DNA from: Marinobacter alexandrii
GTDB taxonomy: Bacteria > Pseudomonadota > Gammaproteobacteria > Pseudomonadales > Oleiphilaceae
NCBI RefSeq assembly: GCF_005871205.1
Contig: NZ_SWKM01000012.1
Coordinates: 744,001 to 808,000 of the forward strand
Direction: 5' to 3'
Length of the DNA: 64,000 bases
Shown here: positions 8,830 to 18,987 of the stretch, one piece after another
How the letters are laid out: the number at the start of each line of letters is the position of its first letter
Position numbering within the stretch: the stretch's first letter is position 1
Made by a program: the position numbers and the translations under genes
The notes under the pieces: generated by a model
What the model saw: the letters and a program-made list of their open reading frames with translations, nothing else
What the model was told of the DNA's origin: nothing
The model's database searches: none

Positions 8830-10320
8830 ATGAAATACAACGACCTGCGAGACTTCATGGACCAGCTGGAAAAGCTGGGCGAACTGAAGCGCATCTCTGT
8901 TGAAGTTGATCCCCACCTGGAAATGACGGAAATCTGCGACCGCACCTTGCGGGCGGGCGGTCCGGCGTTGCTGTTCGAGAACCCCAAGGGGCACGACATG
9001 CCGGTGCTGGCGAACCTGTTTGGCACGCCCAAGCGGGTGGCCATGGGGATGGGGCAGGACGATGTCACCGCGCTGCGGGATATCGGCAAGTTGCTGGCGT
9101 TCCTGAAAGAGCCGGATCCCCCCAAGGGTTTCCGGGACGCCATTGAGAAGTTGCCGCTGTTCCGTCAGGTCATGCGCATGAGTCCGAAGGTGCTGCGTTC
9201 GGCGCCGTGCCAGGATGTGGTGATCGAGAAGGATCAGGTAGATCTGTACCAGATTCCGGTGCAGCATTGCTGGCCCGGCGATGCCGGGCCGCTGGTGACC
9301 TGGCCGCTGGTGATTACCCGCGGGCCGCACAAGGAGCGCCAGAATCTCGGCATCTATCGCCAGCAGGTGATCGGTCGTAACCGGCTGATCATGCGCTGGC
9401 TCAGCCACCGCGGTGGTGCGTTGGATTTTCAGGAATTCCAGAAGGCCAATCCGGGCCAGCCGTATCCGGTCGCGGTGGCTCTGGGCGCGGACCCGGCCAC
9501 CATTCTCGGGGCGGTGACTCCGGTGCCGGATTCGCTGTCGGAATACGCGTTCGCGGGCCTGCTTCGCGGCAGCCGAACTGAGCTGGTGAAAGCGGGTTTA
9601 AGTGATCTGCAGGTGCCGGCCAGCGCCGAGATCGTGCTGGAAGGCTTTATTTATCCGGACGACATGGCACCGGAAGGGCCGTTCGGGGATCACACCGGGT
9701 ATTACAACGAGGTGGACCAGTTCCCGGTCTTCACCGTTGAGCGCATTACTCATCGCAAGGACCCGATCTACCACAGCACCTACACCGGGCGGCCGCCCGA
9801 TGAGCCTGCGATTCTTGGGGTGGCGCTGAACGAGGTCTTTATCCCGATTCTGCAAAAGCAGTTTCCGGAGATCGTCGATTTCTACCTGCCACCGGAGGGC
9901 TGTTCCTACCGCCTTGCAGTGGTGACCATGAAGAAACAGTATCCCGGCCATGCCAAACGGGTGATGATGGGCGTATGGTCGTTTTTGCGTCAGTTCATGT
10001 ACACCAAGTTCGTGATTGTCACCGACGACGATGTCAACGCGCGGGACTGGAAAGATGTGATCTGGGCGATGACCACCCGTATGGACCCGACCCGGGACAC
10101 CACGCTGGTGGATAGTACGCCCATCGATTACCTGGATTTCGCCTCGCCGGTTTCCGGCCTGGGCTCAAAAATGGGTTTGGATGCCACCAACAAGTGGCCA
10201 GGGGAAACCGACCGGGAGTGGGGCACGCCGATTGTGATGACCGATGAGGTCAAGCAGCGAGTTGATTCACTCTGGGACAGTCTGGGCATTGAAACCGGCC
10301 CTGATCGCCCCGACCAATAG
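8830..10320 (+). CDS. ubiD: 4-hydroxy-3-polyprenylbenzoate decarboxylase UbiD
   Basis: Prenylated-FMN-dependent decarboxylase of ubiquinone synthesis. It has the [23 protein letters not shown]-terminus, the conserved [19 protein letters not shown] segment and the acid cluster [16 protein letters not shown] 8830 is chosen because GGAG lies 6 bases upstream and the resulting 496 residues match E. coli UbiD (497). A longer frame from 8761 would add 23 residues that do not belong to the family. It is probably co-transcribed with the following flavin reductase. Confidence 0.95.
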   Translation: MKYNDLRDFMDQLEKLGELKRISVEVDPHLEMTEICDRTLRAGGPALLFENPKGHDMPVLANLFGTPKRVAMGMGQDDVTALRDIGKLLAFLKEPDPPKGFRDAIEKLPLFRQVMRMSPKVLRSAPCQDVVIEKDQVDLYQIPVQHCWPGDAGPLVTWPLVITRGPHKERQNLGIYRQQVIGRNRLIMRWLSHRGGALDFQEFQKANPGQPYPVAVALGADPATILGAVTPVPDSLSEYAFAGLLRGSRTELVKAGLSDLQVPASAEIVLEGFIYPDDMAPEGPFGDHTGYYNEVDQFPVFTVERITHRKDPIYHSTYTGRPPDEPAILGVALNEVFIPILQKQFPEIVDFYLPPEGCSYRLAVVTMKKQYPGHAKRVMMGVWSFLRQFMYTKFVIVTDDDVNARDWKDVIWAMTTRMDPTRDTTLVDSTPIDYLDFASPVSGLGSKMGLDATNKWPGETDREWGTPIVMTDEVKQRVDSLWDSLGIETGPDRPDQ

Positions 10321-10330
10321 GGCCAGAAGT

Positions 10331-11323
10331 TTGAAACGGGTGGTCTTGCAACCCTCAGGGCTTGGCTTTGACGCCGAGCCCGAAGACGATTTGCTGGGCG
10401 CTGCCACCAGGGCAGGGATCGCGGTTCCCGCGGCCTGTCGCAACGGGGTGTGTGAACTCTGCAGTGGCCGGCTTTTGGCTGGCACCGCGGTGAATACCCG
10501 AAACCAACAGAAGATTCCGATCAGTGAGCCCCTGATGCTGTGTAGAAGCCGGGCGTTGACTGATCTCGAACTGGAGATAGACGCCGTTATGGCAGCTGGA
10601 GCTAATCAGCCTCGCAAATTTCAGGCAAAGGTCGCGGACGTTCAGTCCATCAGTCATGACGTCTACCGCGTCGAGCTTCAGCTCCCGCGCCGGCGGGAGT
10701 TGTCGTTCCATGCTGGCCAGTATCTGTCGGTGATTCTGCCCGATGCCGAGCCCTGCTACTTTTCCATTGCCAGCAGCCCCTCGGAGCAGAGCATTGAACT
10801 GCATATCCAGGCTTCACCGGAGTGGGTGTCGGCCCAGAAAGTGATCGACGCGCTGACTGCCGGCGGCGAGGTGACTCTCGAATTGCCTCATGGCAAGGCC
10901 TGTCTGGCGCAAGCGCCGACGAAGCCATTGTTGCTGGTTGCCGCCGGTACCGGTTTTGCCCAGATGAAGAGCCTGGTGGATTACCTCCGGAGTACCTCCT
11001 ACAACCAGCCGGTGACCCTGTTCTGGGGCGTGCGCCGTCATGAGGACATGTATCTGCGCTCACTGGCTCACCGCTGGGACCAGGAGTGGCCTGCGTTTAC
11101 CTTCCGCCCGGTGGTGGGTGATGACGAGGACAATGATTGGGGCGGACATCACGATCAGCTGGTGCGGACCGTGTTAGCCACCGGCATGGATTGGGATAAC
11201 GTGGAAGTGCACGCCAGTGGCTCACCGACCATGGTGTACACGCTGATGGATGCACTTACCGAGGCTGGCCTGCCGAAAGACGCCTTTTTCTCCGATGTTC
11301 TGGAATACGCGCCCCGGGGTTAA
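10331..11323 (+). CDS. Ferredoxin-fused NAD(P)H-flavin/ferredoxin reductase
   Basis: Two-part electron transfer protein. Residues 1-90 are a plant-type 2Fe-2S ferredoxin domain with C-x4-C-x2-C (CRNGVCELC) and a fourth Cys in LMLCRS. Residues 100-330 are an FNR-type reductase with FAD motif CYFSIASSP and nucleotide motif LLVAAGTGFAQMKSL. E. coli has the related fre gene after ubiD; here an iron-sulfur domain is added. TTG 10331 is preferred because it starts just before the conserved VVLQPSG strand, 10 bases after the ubiD stop; ATG 10244 would overlap ubiD by 77 bp. The start is not certain. Reduced flavin supply for UbiX/UbiD is an inference from position. Confidence 0.85.
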   Translation: MKRVVLQPSGLGFDAEPEDDLLGAATRAGIAVPAACRNGVCELCSGRLLAGTAVNTRNQQKIPISEPLMLCRSRALTDLELEIDAVMAAGANQPRKFQAKVADVQSISHDVYRVELQLPRRRELSFHAGQYLSVILPDAEPCYFSIASSPSEQSIELHIQASPEWVSAQKVIDALTAGGEVTLELPHGKACLAQAPTKPLLLVAAGTGFAQMKSLVDYLRSTSYNQPVTLFWGVRRHEDMYLRSLAHRWDQEWPAFTFRPVVGDDEDNDWGGHHDQLVRTVLATGMDWDNVEVHASGSPTMVYTLMDALTEAGLPKDAFFSDVLEYAPRG

Positions 11324-11363
11324 CCAGAAAGGTTGGTCGAATAAGTCGAATAAAAAGTGATCA

Positions 11364-11390
11364 AAAAACGGGCCATCAGGCCCGTTTTTA
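11364..11390. terminator. Bidirectional intrinsic terminator between the flavin reductase and hemY
   Basis: AAAAACGGGCC, loop ATCA, GGCCCGTTTTT. The symmetric A/T tracts suit transcription from both sides. The hemY stop is 9 bases away. Confidence 0.9.
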
Positions 11391-11398
11391 TTACGTCA

Positions 11399-12640
11399 TC
11401 AGGCCCGTGGCATCGGCAGTTCAGGCAGGCCGTTGTCGTTGGCGAGGCCCTGCATCATCAGCTTGATGCTGACTTCTTCCTCGCCCATGTGGGCGTTCAG
11501 TCGGCTCAGCTCTGCCAGGGTCTCCCGGCTTCGGCGAAGGCGCAGGCTGGTTTCGAAATACTCTCTTGCCTTGCCCCAGAGCTCATTGCGCAAGCTGAGG
11601 CGGCCCAGTGCCAGCAGCAGTTCGGCGTTGTTGGGCCGGTCTTTCAACCATTGCTCTGCTAGTAGGAGCTGCTCATCCGGTTTCTGCCCCGCAATGCGCC
11701 CGTACAGGTTCACCAGTTCATCGCTCCAGTGATTGCGTAGCACTTTGCGCAGCAGGGTTTCGGTCTGGGCCTCGTCGCCCAGGTCAGCCAGCAGTCGGGC
11801 GTAATCCCGGATGGTGTGATCATCCCGGCGTAGGAAACCGGGCAGTTCGTCCCACAGGCGAGTCAGCGGTTCCAGTGAGGCGTTCGGGTCTTCTTTGCGC
11901 TGCCGACGACAGTCTTCGGCGGCATCTTCCAGCAGGTTGTGCCAGACCAGGCGCTGGAGTTCGTGCAACTCATCGTCGGGGAGCACATTGCGCTTACGTA
12001 GCTCGGGCAGCAATTTGGACAGCTCGCGCCAGTCCTCCAGTCGCAGATAGGTGTTCTTCAGTAGCTTGAGTACGAACGGGTGGTGCGGCGACTGTTTTCG
12101 CAAGCGAATCAAGGTGGCCAGGGCCTGTTCCAGGCGATTGCCGGCCAGTTGCAACTGGGCCTGGGTAATGCCCACGGCCATGTCGGATCCGGGCGTGCTT
12201 TCGAAGGCCCGGCGCAGAAGCTCGTCGACCGCCTCATGATCTCCGGATTCGAACGAGGCTTGGGCCGCTGCCAAGTAGTTGATCAGTGGGGTGTCCGCAT
12301 TACTGGCGGAAGAGGTCAGCAGCTTGCGCGCCCGGGGCCAGTTGCCCTCGGCCAGGGCCAGCAAACCCTGGGTGGTGCGATGGCGAGCGCGGCGTTCGTT
12401 GCCCCGGGCCAGCCATCCGGCCACCACGCCGGTGCTCTGACGGAAGCGGCGGAACAGGCTTACGCTGACCAGGATCAGTGCAACCAGGGCCACCAGCAGG
12501 GCAACGCCGACCCAGAAGTTGGTTTCGATCAGGTAGTGCCCGAGGCTGATGCGGATGTAGCCGAGGTCGTATTGCAGACCCATCGACAGTCCGGTCCCGA
12601 TCAGCAGGGCCAGCAGGACAATCAGCAGCAGGCGAATCAT
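11399..12640 (-). CDS. hemY: HemY-like inner membrane TPR protein
   Basis: Inner membrane protein of the HemY family, named for its place in the haem operon and not the protoporphyrinogen oxidase of Gram-positives. Two N-terminal membrane segments (about residues 3-21 and 43-65) are followed by a basic loop and TPR-like helical repeats to the end. The 413 residues fit the family (about 400). It overlaps hemX by 4 bp (ATGA), so translation is probably coupled. Its biochemical role is unsettled. Confidence 0.9.
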   Translation of the reverse strand: MIRLLLIVLLALLIGTGLSMGLQYDLGYIRISLGHYLIETNFWVGVALLVALVALILVSVSLFRRFRQSTGVVAGWLARGNERRARHRTTQGLLALAEGNWPRARKLLTSSASNADTPLINYLAAAQASFESGDHEAVDELLRRAFESTPGSDMAVGITQAQLQLAGNRLEQALATLIRLRKQSPHHPFVLKLLKNTYLRLEDWRELSKLLPELRKRNVLPDDELHELQRLVWHNLLEDAAEDCRRQRKEDPNASLEPLTRLWDELPGFLRRDDHTIRDYARLLADLGDEAQTETLLRKVLRNHWSDELVNLYGRIAGQKPDEQLLLAEQWLKDRPNNAELLLALGRLSLRNELWGKAREYFETSLRLRRSRETLAELSRLNAHMGEEEVSIKLMMQGLANDNGLPELPMPRA

Positions 12641-13776
12641 GAATTATCGCCTCCGTTGCCCTCGGTGTTGCCTTGGGTTTCACTTTGGGTCCCGCTCTCT
12701 TTCTGTTCGCTGCCATTCAGCCGGCCGGCCAGACGCTGCTTGAGCAGGTCCAGGGACTGGCTGATGTCCGGCAGCTCCGGATCGACATTGCGCTCTGCCA
12801 GTTCGCTCAGGGTGTCTGACAGTGCGGTCACCCTCGGGTTGCTGGCGTCGTACCAGCTGTCGATGGTGCTGCGGGCCTTGGTCAGTGCCCGTTCGTACAG
12901 CGGCTGGTTGCCCCGGAGTACCGCCATTTCCGCCTCTTCCAGCATCAGTTGCAGGTTCAGGCGGGCGTAGGCACTCTGGTCCGGTGACAGCAGCGGCTTT
13001 ACCGGTTCGTCCATGCGCCGGACTACTACTACTTGCTTAAGCGTAGTCTTGGCGGTGTTCCAGGCCTGGCTCAGGGCGCCGGGTTCGAGCGCTGCATCGG
13101 CGGAGACTTCACCATCCTTGCGGACAAAACCTGGCGCCTGTTCACTGATCAGGGCCTGGTCGGTGAGTTGGTGAATGCTGTCGATGGCCGCTTCCAGTTT
13201 CAGGTAAAGTCCGGTGCGGTCGACGCCACTGATGCTCTTGAGCGCGAGGATTTCCCGGGCCAGTTGTTGGCGCACCGGATATACGCCAATGTCGTCGGAT
13301 TCGGTCAGCACTTCGTCGGCGGCTTCCAATGCCGAGCGGGCGCCGCGGATGTCCTTTTCAATCATCAGGCGCTGGTTGGCGATTCGCAGCAGGTATTCCG
13401 CTTCGGCCAGCAGCCAGTCGGTACGGGTGCGGTTGCCGGCTTCCAGCAATTCCCGGGCATTGTGATCGATCTGGCGTTGCTGTCGGGCGATCAGTTCCCG
13501 TTGCGCGGTCAGGGTCTGCTCCAACGATTGCAGGCGCTGGTTCTGTTGGCTGCCGCGGTCGCCGTAGCGATCTTCAAGCTGAGCCGTGTCCTGCTGAAGA
13601 TTGTCGAGTGCGGCCAGAACGGCCTGGTGGTTATTCCACTGCTGCCAGCTCCACAAGGCCAGGGCAATGGCCAGTATCACGGCGACGATGGCAATGAGCC
13701 AGACCGGCCAGAGCCTCTGGCGCGGTGCTGAATCCTTGGCGAGAGTGGCGGGCAGTTGATTTGTTGTCTCAGTCAC
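12637..13776 (-). CDS. hemX: HemX-like membrane protein
   Basis: Member of the HemX family, often labelled uroporphyrin-III C-methyltransferase although no methyltransferase motif is present. A cytoplasmic N-terminus of about 25 residues is followed by one membrane helix (WPVWLIAIVAVILAIALALW) and a long Q/R/E-rich coiled coil (about 55-115), then a helical periplasmic domain. A Ser/Gly/Asn-rich tail ends the protein. GTG 13776 lies 8 bases after the hemD stop. Role: probably assembly or tuning of haem synthesis, inferred from the operon. Confidence 0.88.
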   Translation of the reverse strand: MTETTNQLPATLAKDSAPRQRLWPVWLIAIVAVILAIALALWSWQQWNNHQAVLAALDNLQQDTAQLEDRYGDRGSQQNQRLQSLEQTLTAQRELIARQQRQIDHNARELLEAGNRTRTDWLLAEAEYLLRIANQRLMIEKDIRGARSALEAADEVLTESDDIGVYPVRQQLAREILALKSISGVDRTGLYLKLEAAIDSIHQLTDQALISEQAPGFVRKDGEVSADAALEPGALSQAWNTAKTTLKQVVVVRRMDEPVKPLLSPDQSAYARLNLQLMLEEAEMAVLRGNQPLYERALTKARSTIDSWYDASNPRVTALSDTLSELAERNVDPELPDISQSLDLLKQRLAGRLNGSEQKESGTQSETQGNTEGNGGDNS

Positions 13777-13784
13777 GGGCGTCC

Positions 13785-14597
13785 TTACTTAACTGTTCCG
13801 GAGCTACCGTCCCGGCCGTTCAGTTGCTCTGCAACGGTGGCCACGATGTCGTTGTCGGCAAGGCTTCCTGGTATGCACGGAAATTTGAACCCTGCAGTAC
13901 GAGCCTGGTCGGCGACCCGATCTGCGGGAACAATCAATAACCTATCGTATAGATTATGGCCGCTCTTCGCACATAGTGCGATGAGATTGTTCAAGGTTTC
14001 GCCCGAGAGCGTGACGATGGCCTCGGGAGCAAAGTCGCCCAGCAGGCGTTTAATCTGATCGCTCGGGTGGTCCGGCAGGTAGCGCCGATACAGTGGCAAC
14101 ACCGTCACCTGCGCGCCCCGCGCTTCCAGGGTTTCCCGAATCAGTTCGCGCCCGTCTTCACCCCGTGCCAGCAGTACCCGTTCGCCGTCGATCCGGGCCA
14201 GGGAGGGCAGGGCCAGCAGCGCTTCGCTGGTCCAGCCCTGAGCCGGTCGGCGCGGGCTCAGTCCTTGTTCGGCCAGTACCGCAGCGCTGCCGGCACCGAC
14301 GGCGTACCAGCGAATGCCGGTCGGGACCTGTGGCCACCAGGTGTCCACCTCGTCCAGGAGCAGGCGGGCCGCGTAGGGGCTGACGGTGATGATGTGGGTG
14401 TAGTGATCAAGGCTGAGGATCAGGGTGCGGCGCTCCGGGGTCTCCGGCAACGGCTCGCGCTCGATCAGGGACAGCACCCGAGGCACGGCGCCAGCTTCAC
14501 GAAAACACTGGGCAAGGCGGGAGGCTTCGGGTTCGGGCCGGCAGATCAGGATGTGCCGGCCCTGGAGATCGGGCAACTTAGCGGGGGGTGTGGCCAT
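13785..14597 (-). CDS. hemD: Uroporphyrinogen-III synthase HemD
   Basis: Closes hydroxymethylbilane to uroporphyrinogen III with inversion of ring D. The family is poorly conserved, but [29 protein letters not shown] and [13 protein letters not shown] follow the usual two-domain layout. ATG 14597 gives 270 residues; the frame is open to 14738, but that part lies inside hemC and is not conserved. The start overlaps the hemC end by 20 bp, supporting coupling of consecutive enzymes. Confidence 0.92.
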   Translation of the reverse strand: MATPPAKLPDLQGRHILICRPEPEASRLAQCFREAGAVPRVLSLIEREPLPETPERRTLILSLDHYTHIITVSPYAARLLLDEVDTWWPQVPTGIRWYAVGAGSAAVLAEQGLSPRRPAQGWTSEALLALPSLARIDGERVLLARGEDGRELIRETLEARGAQVTVLPLYRRYLPDHPSDQIKRLLGDFAPEAIVTLSGETLNNLIALCAKSGHNLYDRLLIVPADRVADQARTAGFKFPCIPGSLADNDIVATVAEQLNGRDGSSGTVK

Positions 14598-15519
14598 AGA
14601 TCTCAGCCAGTACCTTGTCGGCACCGAGCGCGAGCAGGTCTTCGGCCAGCTCGCGGCCCAGGCGTTCGCCTTCGCTGCGAGGTGCCCGGCCTTCCACCCG
14701 GAAGATCTGGGTGCCGTCGACGGCACCGACCAGGCCACGCAGCCAGAGTGTGTCGTTGTCTTCCAGCAGGGCGTAGGCCGCGATGGGCACCTGGCAGCCG
14801 CCTTCGAGCCGGCGGTTTAGAGCGCGCTCGGCGCTGACCCGGTCCCAGGTGTCAACGTGGTTCAGCGGCTCCAGCATGGCGCGCAGCTCATTGTCGTCGA
14901 GTCGGCATTCAATACCGAGGGCGCCCTGGCCCACGGCCGGCAGCGAAATGGTGTCCGGCAGGCAGTAGCGGATTCGATCGTGGAAGCCCAGGCGTTTGAG
15001 GCCGGAGCTGGCCAGTACGATCGCGTCGTAGTCGCCGGCGTCGAGCTTGGCCAGGCGGGTGTTGACGTTGCCCCGAAGTACGCGGATCTGCAGGTCCGGG
15101 CGGTAGGCGCGCAGTTGCGCCTCGCGGCGCAGGCTGGCGGTGCCAACCACGGCGCCATCGGGCAGGGCATCAACGTCGTCGTAGTTGTTGCTTACGAACG
15201 CGTCGGTCGGGTCCTCGCGCTCACAGATGGCGACCAGGCCGAGGCCTTCCGGGAAGTGCATGGGGACGTCTTTCATGGAGTGCACCGCCAGATCCGCGCG
15301 GCCATCCAGCATCGCCTCTTCCAATTCCTTCACGAACAGACCTTTACCGCCGATCTTGGCCAGGGGCACATCCAGAATCTTGTCGCCCTGGGTCTTGATC
15401 TTGACCAGCTCAACGGTGATGTCGTCGTTCAGCCGTTCCAGTTCCGCCTTGATGAATTCTGCCTGCCACAGTGCCAGGGCACTGCTGCGGGTTGCGATGC
15501 GAAGGGTGCGTTTGGACAT
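14578..15519 (-). CDS. hemC: Porphobilinogen deaminase HemC
   Basis: Polymerises four porphobilinogens to hydroxymethylbilane in the cytoplasm. It contains [40 protein letters not shown] and the [15 protein letters not shown] motif, whose Cys near residue 241 holds the dipyrromethane cofactor. ATG 15519 gives 313 residues, the E. coli length; GTG 15528 in frame would add three. It heads hemC-hemD-hemX-hemY. A CAAGG-TTA-CCTTG inverted repeat lies upstream at 15551-15563. Confidence 0.96.
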   Translation of the reverse strand: MSKRTLRIATRSSALALWQAEFIKAELERLNDDITVELVKIKTQGDKILDVPLAKIGGKGLFVKELEEAMLDGRADLAVHSMKDVPMHFPEGLGLVAICEREDPTDAFVSNNYDDVDALPDGAVVGTASLRREAQLRAYRPDLQIRVLRGNVNTRLAKLDAGDYDAIVLASSGLKRLGFHDRIRYCLPDTISLPAVGQGALGIECRLDDNELRAMLEPLNHVDTWDRVSAERALNRRLEGGCQVPIAAYALLEDNDTLWLRGLVGAVDGTQIFRVEGRAPRSEGERLGRELAEDLLALGADKVLAEIYGHTPR

Positions 15520-15614
15520 GCCACTCACTGTCAGTTCGGGAAATGTACGCCAAGGTTACCTTGTGACGGCAAAAATGTCCCGCTATCGGTGTTGTGGGTT
15601 CCCGAGGGAAGGCC

Positions 15615-16376
15615 CTATCCCGGCTGGTGTTCCTGCAGCCACTGGCGCACGCTGCTGGCGTGTCGACGGCTGACCGGCAGTTCGCCCTGGCCATCGCGCA
15701 GCGCGACCACACTTTGGCCATCGGGGGTGCGTCGCAGGGCCTGGATGAAACGTACGCCAACCAAAGTGTGGCGATGAATGCGCAGCAGATGGTGGGGGTA
15801 GCTGCCCTCAAGTTCCTTTAGCGTGAAATCGCACACGGTTTCGCCCGTGGCGTGGTGCAGGGTGACGTACTTCTGGTCCGCCTCGCAGTACAGGATATCG
15901 GCCAGGTCAATCAGTTCGGTACCTCGATAGGTCCGTACTGCGAGCTGTTCATCGTTGGCAGTGCTCTGCTCCGTTAGTGCTTGTCGCTGCACCCGGTTGA
16001 CCCGGCCAACCCGCCCCAGGGCATCGGCCAGGGCTTCTTTGCGCACCGGCTTGAGCAGGTAGGCGGTGGCCTGAACGCCGAACGCCTGGATCGCATAGTG
16101 GTCGTAAGCGGTGCAGAAGATCAGCGCGGGCGGGTTGGTGAGCTGTTCCAACCGGGCCGCCGCCTCCATGCCGTCCATGCCGGGCATCCGGATGTCCAGC
16201 AGCAGGATGTCCGGCTCCAGGCTGGCCACCTGCTGTAGGGCCGCATCGCCATCGGCGGCCTCGCCGCACACCGTGTACTCGGGGAGTGTACTGACCAGCC
16301 GACGCAACCGCTCCCGTGCCAGCGGTTCGTCGTCAGCGATCAGAATTCTGCGGGGGCTGGAAGGGCTGTTGGGCAT
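15615..16376 (-). CDS. algR: LytTR response regulator, AlgR type
   Basis: Two-component response regulator. Residues 1-120 form a receiver with acidic pocket DD at 15-16, phospho-acceptor D61 (LLLDIRMPGMDG) and K near 109. Residues 150-253 form a LytTR DNA-binding domain (YRGTELIDLADILYCEADQKYV, HRHTLVGVRFI). The length and the hemC-algR-algZ-argH order match Pseudomonas AlgR, which controls twitching, alginate and virulence genes. The targets here are unknown. It is 9 bp downstream of algZ. Confidence 0.92.
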   Translation of the reverse strand: MPNSPSSPRRILIADDEPLARERLRRLVSTLPEYTVCGEAADGDAALQQVASLEPDILLLDIRMPGMDGMEAAARLEQLTNPPALIFCTAYDHYAIQAFGVQATAYLLKPVRKEALADALGRVGRVNRVQRQALTEQSTANDEQLAVRTYRGTELIDLADILYCEADQKYVTLHHATGETVCDFTLKELEGSYPHHLLRIHRHTLVGVRFIQALRRTPDGQSVVALRDGQGELPVSRRHASSVRQWLQEHQPG

Positions 16377-16385
16377 GGCGGGTAA

Positions 16386-17507
16386 TCAGCTCCTCTGGTC
16401 CGTGGCTGGCTGGCTGTTCGCGCTTTGGCGCGGCAGTCTCAGGGTGACCGTGTAAATGTCGTTGTGGTGACTCTGTTTGAGCACCGCCGGAGCGCCAAAA
16501 AGCGCCTGCAGGCGCAGCCGGATATTGGCCAGGGCCATCCGGTTGCCCTCGTGCTGGCGATCGTTCTGATCCGGTATCGGGTTCTGAACCATCAAGTATA
16601 CAAAATCGCCGCGGGACTGCGCCTCGATGCGCACGGTGCCGCCGCCGGGCCGGGGCTGGATGCCGTGGTAGATGGCGTTTTCCACCAACGGCTGCAGCGA
16701 CAGGGGCGGAATGGCCTGGGCCTTAAGCCCCGGTTCAATGGCCCACTCCAGGGTCAGGCGGTCGCCCAGGCGCAAGGCTTCAATGGCCAGGTAACGCTGG
16801 CACAGGTCGAGCTCCTGATTCAGGGGAATCAGTTGGTCCACGGTGCGCAGGCTGGCCCGGAATAGCTCCGACAGATCCAGGACGGCTTCTTCGGCCTGGT
16901 CCGGATTGACTGCGATCAGGCTGGCGATGGTGTTCATGCTGTTGAACAGGAAGTGGGGCTGAATTCGGGCCTGCAGTGCAGTCAGGTGCGACTGCATCTC
17001 CGCTTCCCGCTGCTGTTGCCACTGATGCTGCAGGTAAAAATAGCGCAGCACCATCAGCACGATCAGCAGGGCAAGCAGCAGTTTCTTGGCGATACCCTGC
17101 CACACCGCTACCCCGGCCTGGGGGTGGAGGACGCTGTCGGCGAACAGGCTGAACGCGAACACGTCCAGCAGCACTATGGTGACAATACTGAGAGTGGCCC
17201 GGGCCACCGTCAGGCGGGCCAGCCATTGCCGCAGCAGACAGATCAGCGCGGCACTGGTCAGAGTGGTCCACTGCACGAAGAGCGACAGCAGGCCAAAGTA
17301 GTTCCAGTCGATCCAGCTGGCCTCGGCCTGGACGATCGCCAGCACCAGCACCAGCAGTTCGCTGGTGATCAGCAGCATGAACACTGCCCGCACCCGGCAC
17401 AGGTCTGGCACAAAGAATTCGCTGACGTCTACCGCTTTGTCACCGTTCAGGGGTGGCTCCTTTACATCGGCCAGAATGCTATACTCCCGCCACACTAATT
17501 TACCCAA
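16386..17507 (-). CDS. algZ: Sensor histidine kinase, AlgZ/FimS type
   Basis: Membrane sensor of the LytS/His_kinase family, partner of AlgR. Four membrane segments (about residues 40-150) precede the atypical phospho-acceptor motif RIQPHFLFNSMNTIASL and an ATP-binding domain (PLSLQPLVENAIYHGIQPRPGG). The start is unclear. No ATG precedes the conserved FFVPDLC; the longest frame begins at TTG 17507, GTG 17495 is also possible, and a CTG at 17450 sits 6 bases after AGGAG. It is divergent from argH with at most 43 bp between them. Confidence 0.88.
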   Translation of the reverse strand: MGKLVWREYSILADVKEPPLNGDKAVDVSEFFVPDLCRVRAVFMLLITSELLVLVLAIVQAEASWIDWNYFGLLSLFVQWTTLTSAALICLLRQWLARLTVARATLSIVTIVLLDVFAFSLFADSVLHPQAGVAVWQGIAKKLLLALLIVLMVLRYFYLQHQWQQQREAEMQSHLTALQARIQPHFLFNSMNTIASLIAVNPDQAEEAVLDLSELFRASLRTVDQLIPLNQELDLCQRYLAIEALRLGDRLTLEWAIEPGLKAQAIPPLSLQPLVENAIYHGIQPRPGGGTVRIEAQSRGDFVYLMVQNPIPDQNDRQHEGNRMALANIRLRLQALFGAPAVLKQSHHNDIYTVTLRLPRQSANSQPATDQRS

Positions 17508-17550
17508 TTCCCGGCCGATGATGCCGGGCTGTCAGCAGGAAAGATAGACC

Positions 17551-18960
17551 ATGACGGATCAGAACAAACCTGACCAGGCCACAACGTCTGAAAAACCCTG
17601 GGGCGGACGCTTCAGCGAGCCGACCGACGCCTTCGTCGAGCGCTTCACCGCATCCGTGGGCTTTGATCAGCGCCTGTATCACCATGACATCACCGGTTCC
17701 ATCGCCCACGCCACCATGCTGGCCGCGGTGGGCGTGCTGACCGAGGAAGAGCGCGACACCATCATTGAAGGCCTGAAGGCGGTCAAGGAAGACATCGAAG
17801 CCGGCACGTTTGAGTGGTCCGTAAGCCTGGAAGACGTTCACATGAACATCGAGGCGCGGCTGACCGACCGCATCGGCATCACCGGCAAGAAGCTGCACAC
17901 CGGTCGCAGCCGTAACGACCAGGTCGCTACCGATATCCGCCTGTACCTGCGCGACGAGATCGATGTCATCGCCGAAGAGCTGCATCGCCTGCAGTTGGGG
18001 CTGTTGGATCTGGCCGAGCGCGAGGCCGACACCATCATGCCCGGTTTCACCCATTTGCAAACCGCCCAGCCGGTCACCTTTGGTCACCACCTGCTGGCCT
18101 GGTACGAGATGCTGGTGCGCGATGCTGAACGTCTGCAGGATTGCCGCAAGCGGGTCAATGTCATGCCCCTGGGCGCAGCCGCCCTGGCCGGTACTACCTA
18201 TCCCATTGACCGCAACATGACAGCGCAGCTGCTGGGCTTTGACCGCCCGAGCGAAAACTCGCTGGATTCGGTCAGTGACCGGGATTTTGCCATCGAATTC
18301 TGCAGCTTCTCCGCGCTGCTGATGACCCACCTGTCGCGCTTCAGCGAGGAACTGGTGCTGTGGACCTCGGCCCAGTTTGATTTTGTCGATCTGCCGGACC
18401 GGTTCTGCACCGGCTCATCAATCATGCCCCAGAAGAAAAATCCGGATGTGCCGGAACTGGTGCGCGGCAAGACCGGCCGGGTCAATGGTCACCTGATCAG
18501 CCTGTTGACCCTGATGAAGAGCCAGCCGCTGGCCTACAACAAGGATAACCAGGAGGACAAGGAGCCGCTGTTCGACACCGTCGACACCATCAAGGGCTGC
18601 CTGAAAGCCTACGCCGACATGATTCCCGCGATTCGTGCCAAGGCCGACAACATGCGTGTGGCGGCCAAGCGTGGTTTCTCCACCGCTACCGACCTGGCGG
18701 ACTACTTGGTCAAGAAAGGCGTGGCCTTCCGCGATGCTCACGAAATCGTCGGCAAATCGGTCGCCTTTGGGGTGGCCGAGGGCCGTGACCTGTCGGACAT
18801 GACCCTGGACGAGCTCAAGAAGTTCTCGGACGTGATCGGTGAGGACGTATTCGACGTGCTGACCCTGGACGGCTCAGTTCAGGCCCGGGATCACCTGGGT
18901 GGCACCGCGCCGGATCAGGTGCGGGCCGCCGTTGGTCGGGCACGCAAGCTGCTGGGCTGA
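17551..18960 (+). CDS. argH: Argininosuccinate lyase
   Basis: Last step of arginine synthesis: argininosuccinate to arginine and fumarate. It begins [20 protein letters not shown] and carries [30 protein letters not shown] and the fumarase-family signature [13 protein letters not shown] near residue 290, with the catalytic serine in that loop. The length is 469 (457 in E. coli). AGGAAAG is 7 to 8 bases before the ATG. It is divergent from algZ, as in Pseudomonas. Confidence 0.96.
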   Translation: MTDQNKPDQATTSEKPWGGRFSEPTDAFVERFTASVGFDQRLYHHDITGSIAHATMLAAVGVLTEEERDTIIEGLKAVKEDIEAGTFEWSVSLEDVHMNIEARLTDRIGITGKKLHTGRSRNDQVATDIRLYLRDEIDVIAEELHRLQLGLLDLAEREADTIMPGFTHLQTAQPVTFGHHLLAWYEMLVRDAERLQDCRKRVNVMPLGAAALAGTTYPIDRNMTAQLLGFDRPSENSLDSVSDRDFAIEFCSFSALLMTHLSRFSEELVLWTSAQFDFVDLPDRFCTGSSIMPQKKNPDVPELVRGKTGRVNGHLISLLTLMKSQPLAYNKDNQEDKEPLFDTVDTIKGCLKAYADMIPAIRAKADNMRVAAKRGFSTATDLADYLVKKGVAFRDAHEIVGKSVAFGVAEGRDLSDMTLDELKKFSDVIGEDVFDVLTLDGSVQARDHLGGTAPDQVRAAVGRARKLLG

Positions 18961-18987
18961 GTCCAGCGAATTGACCAGGGCGCGCGG

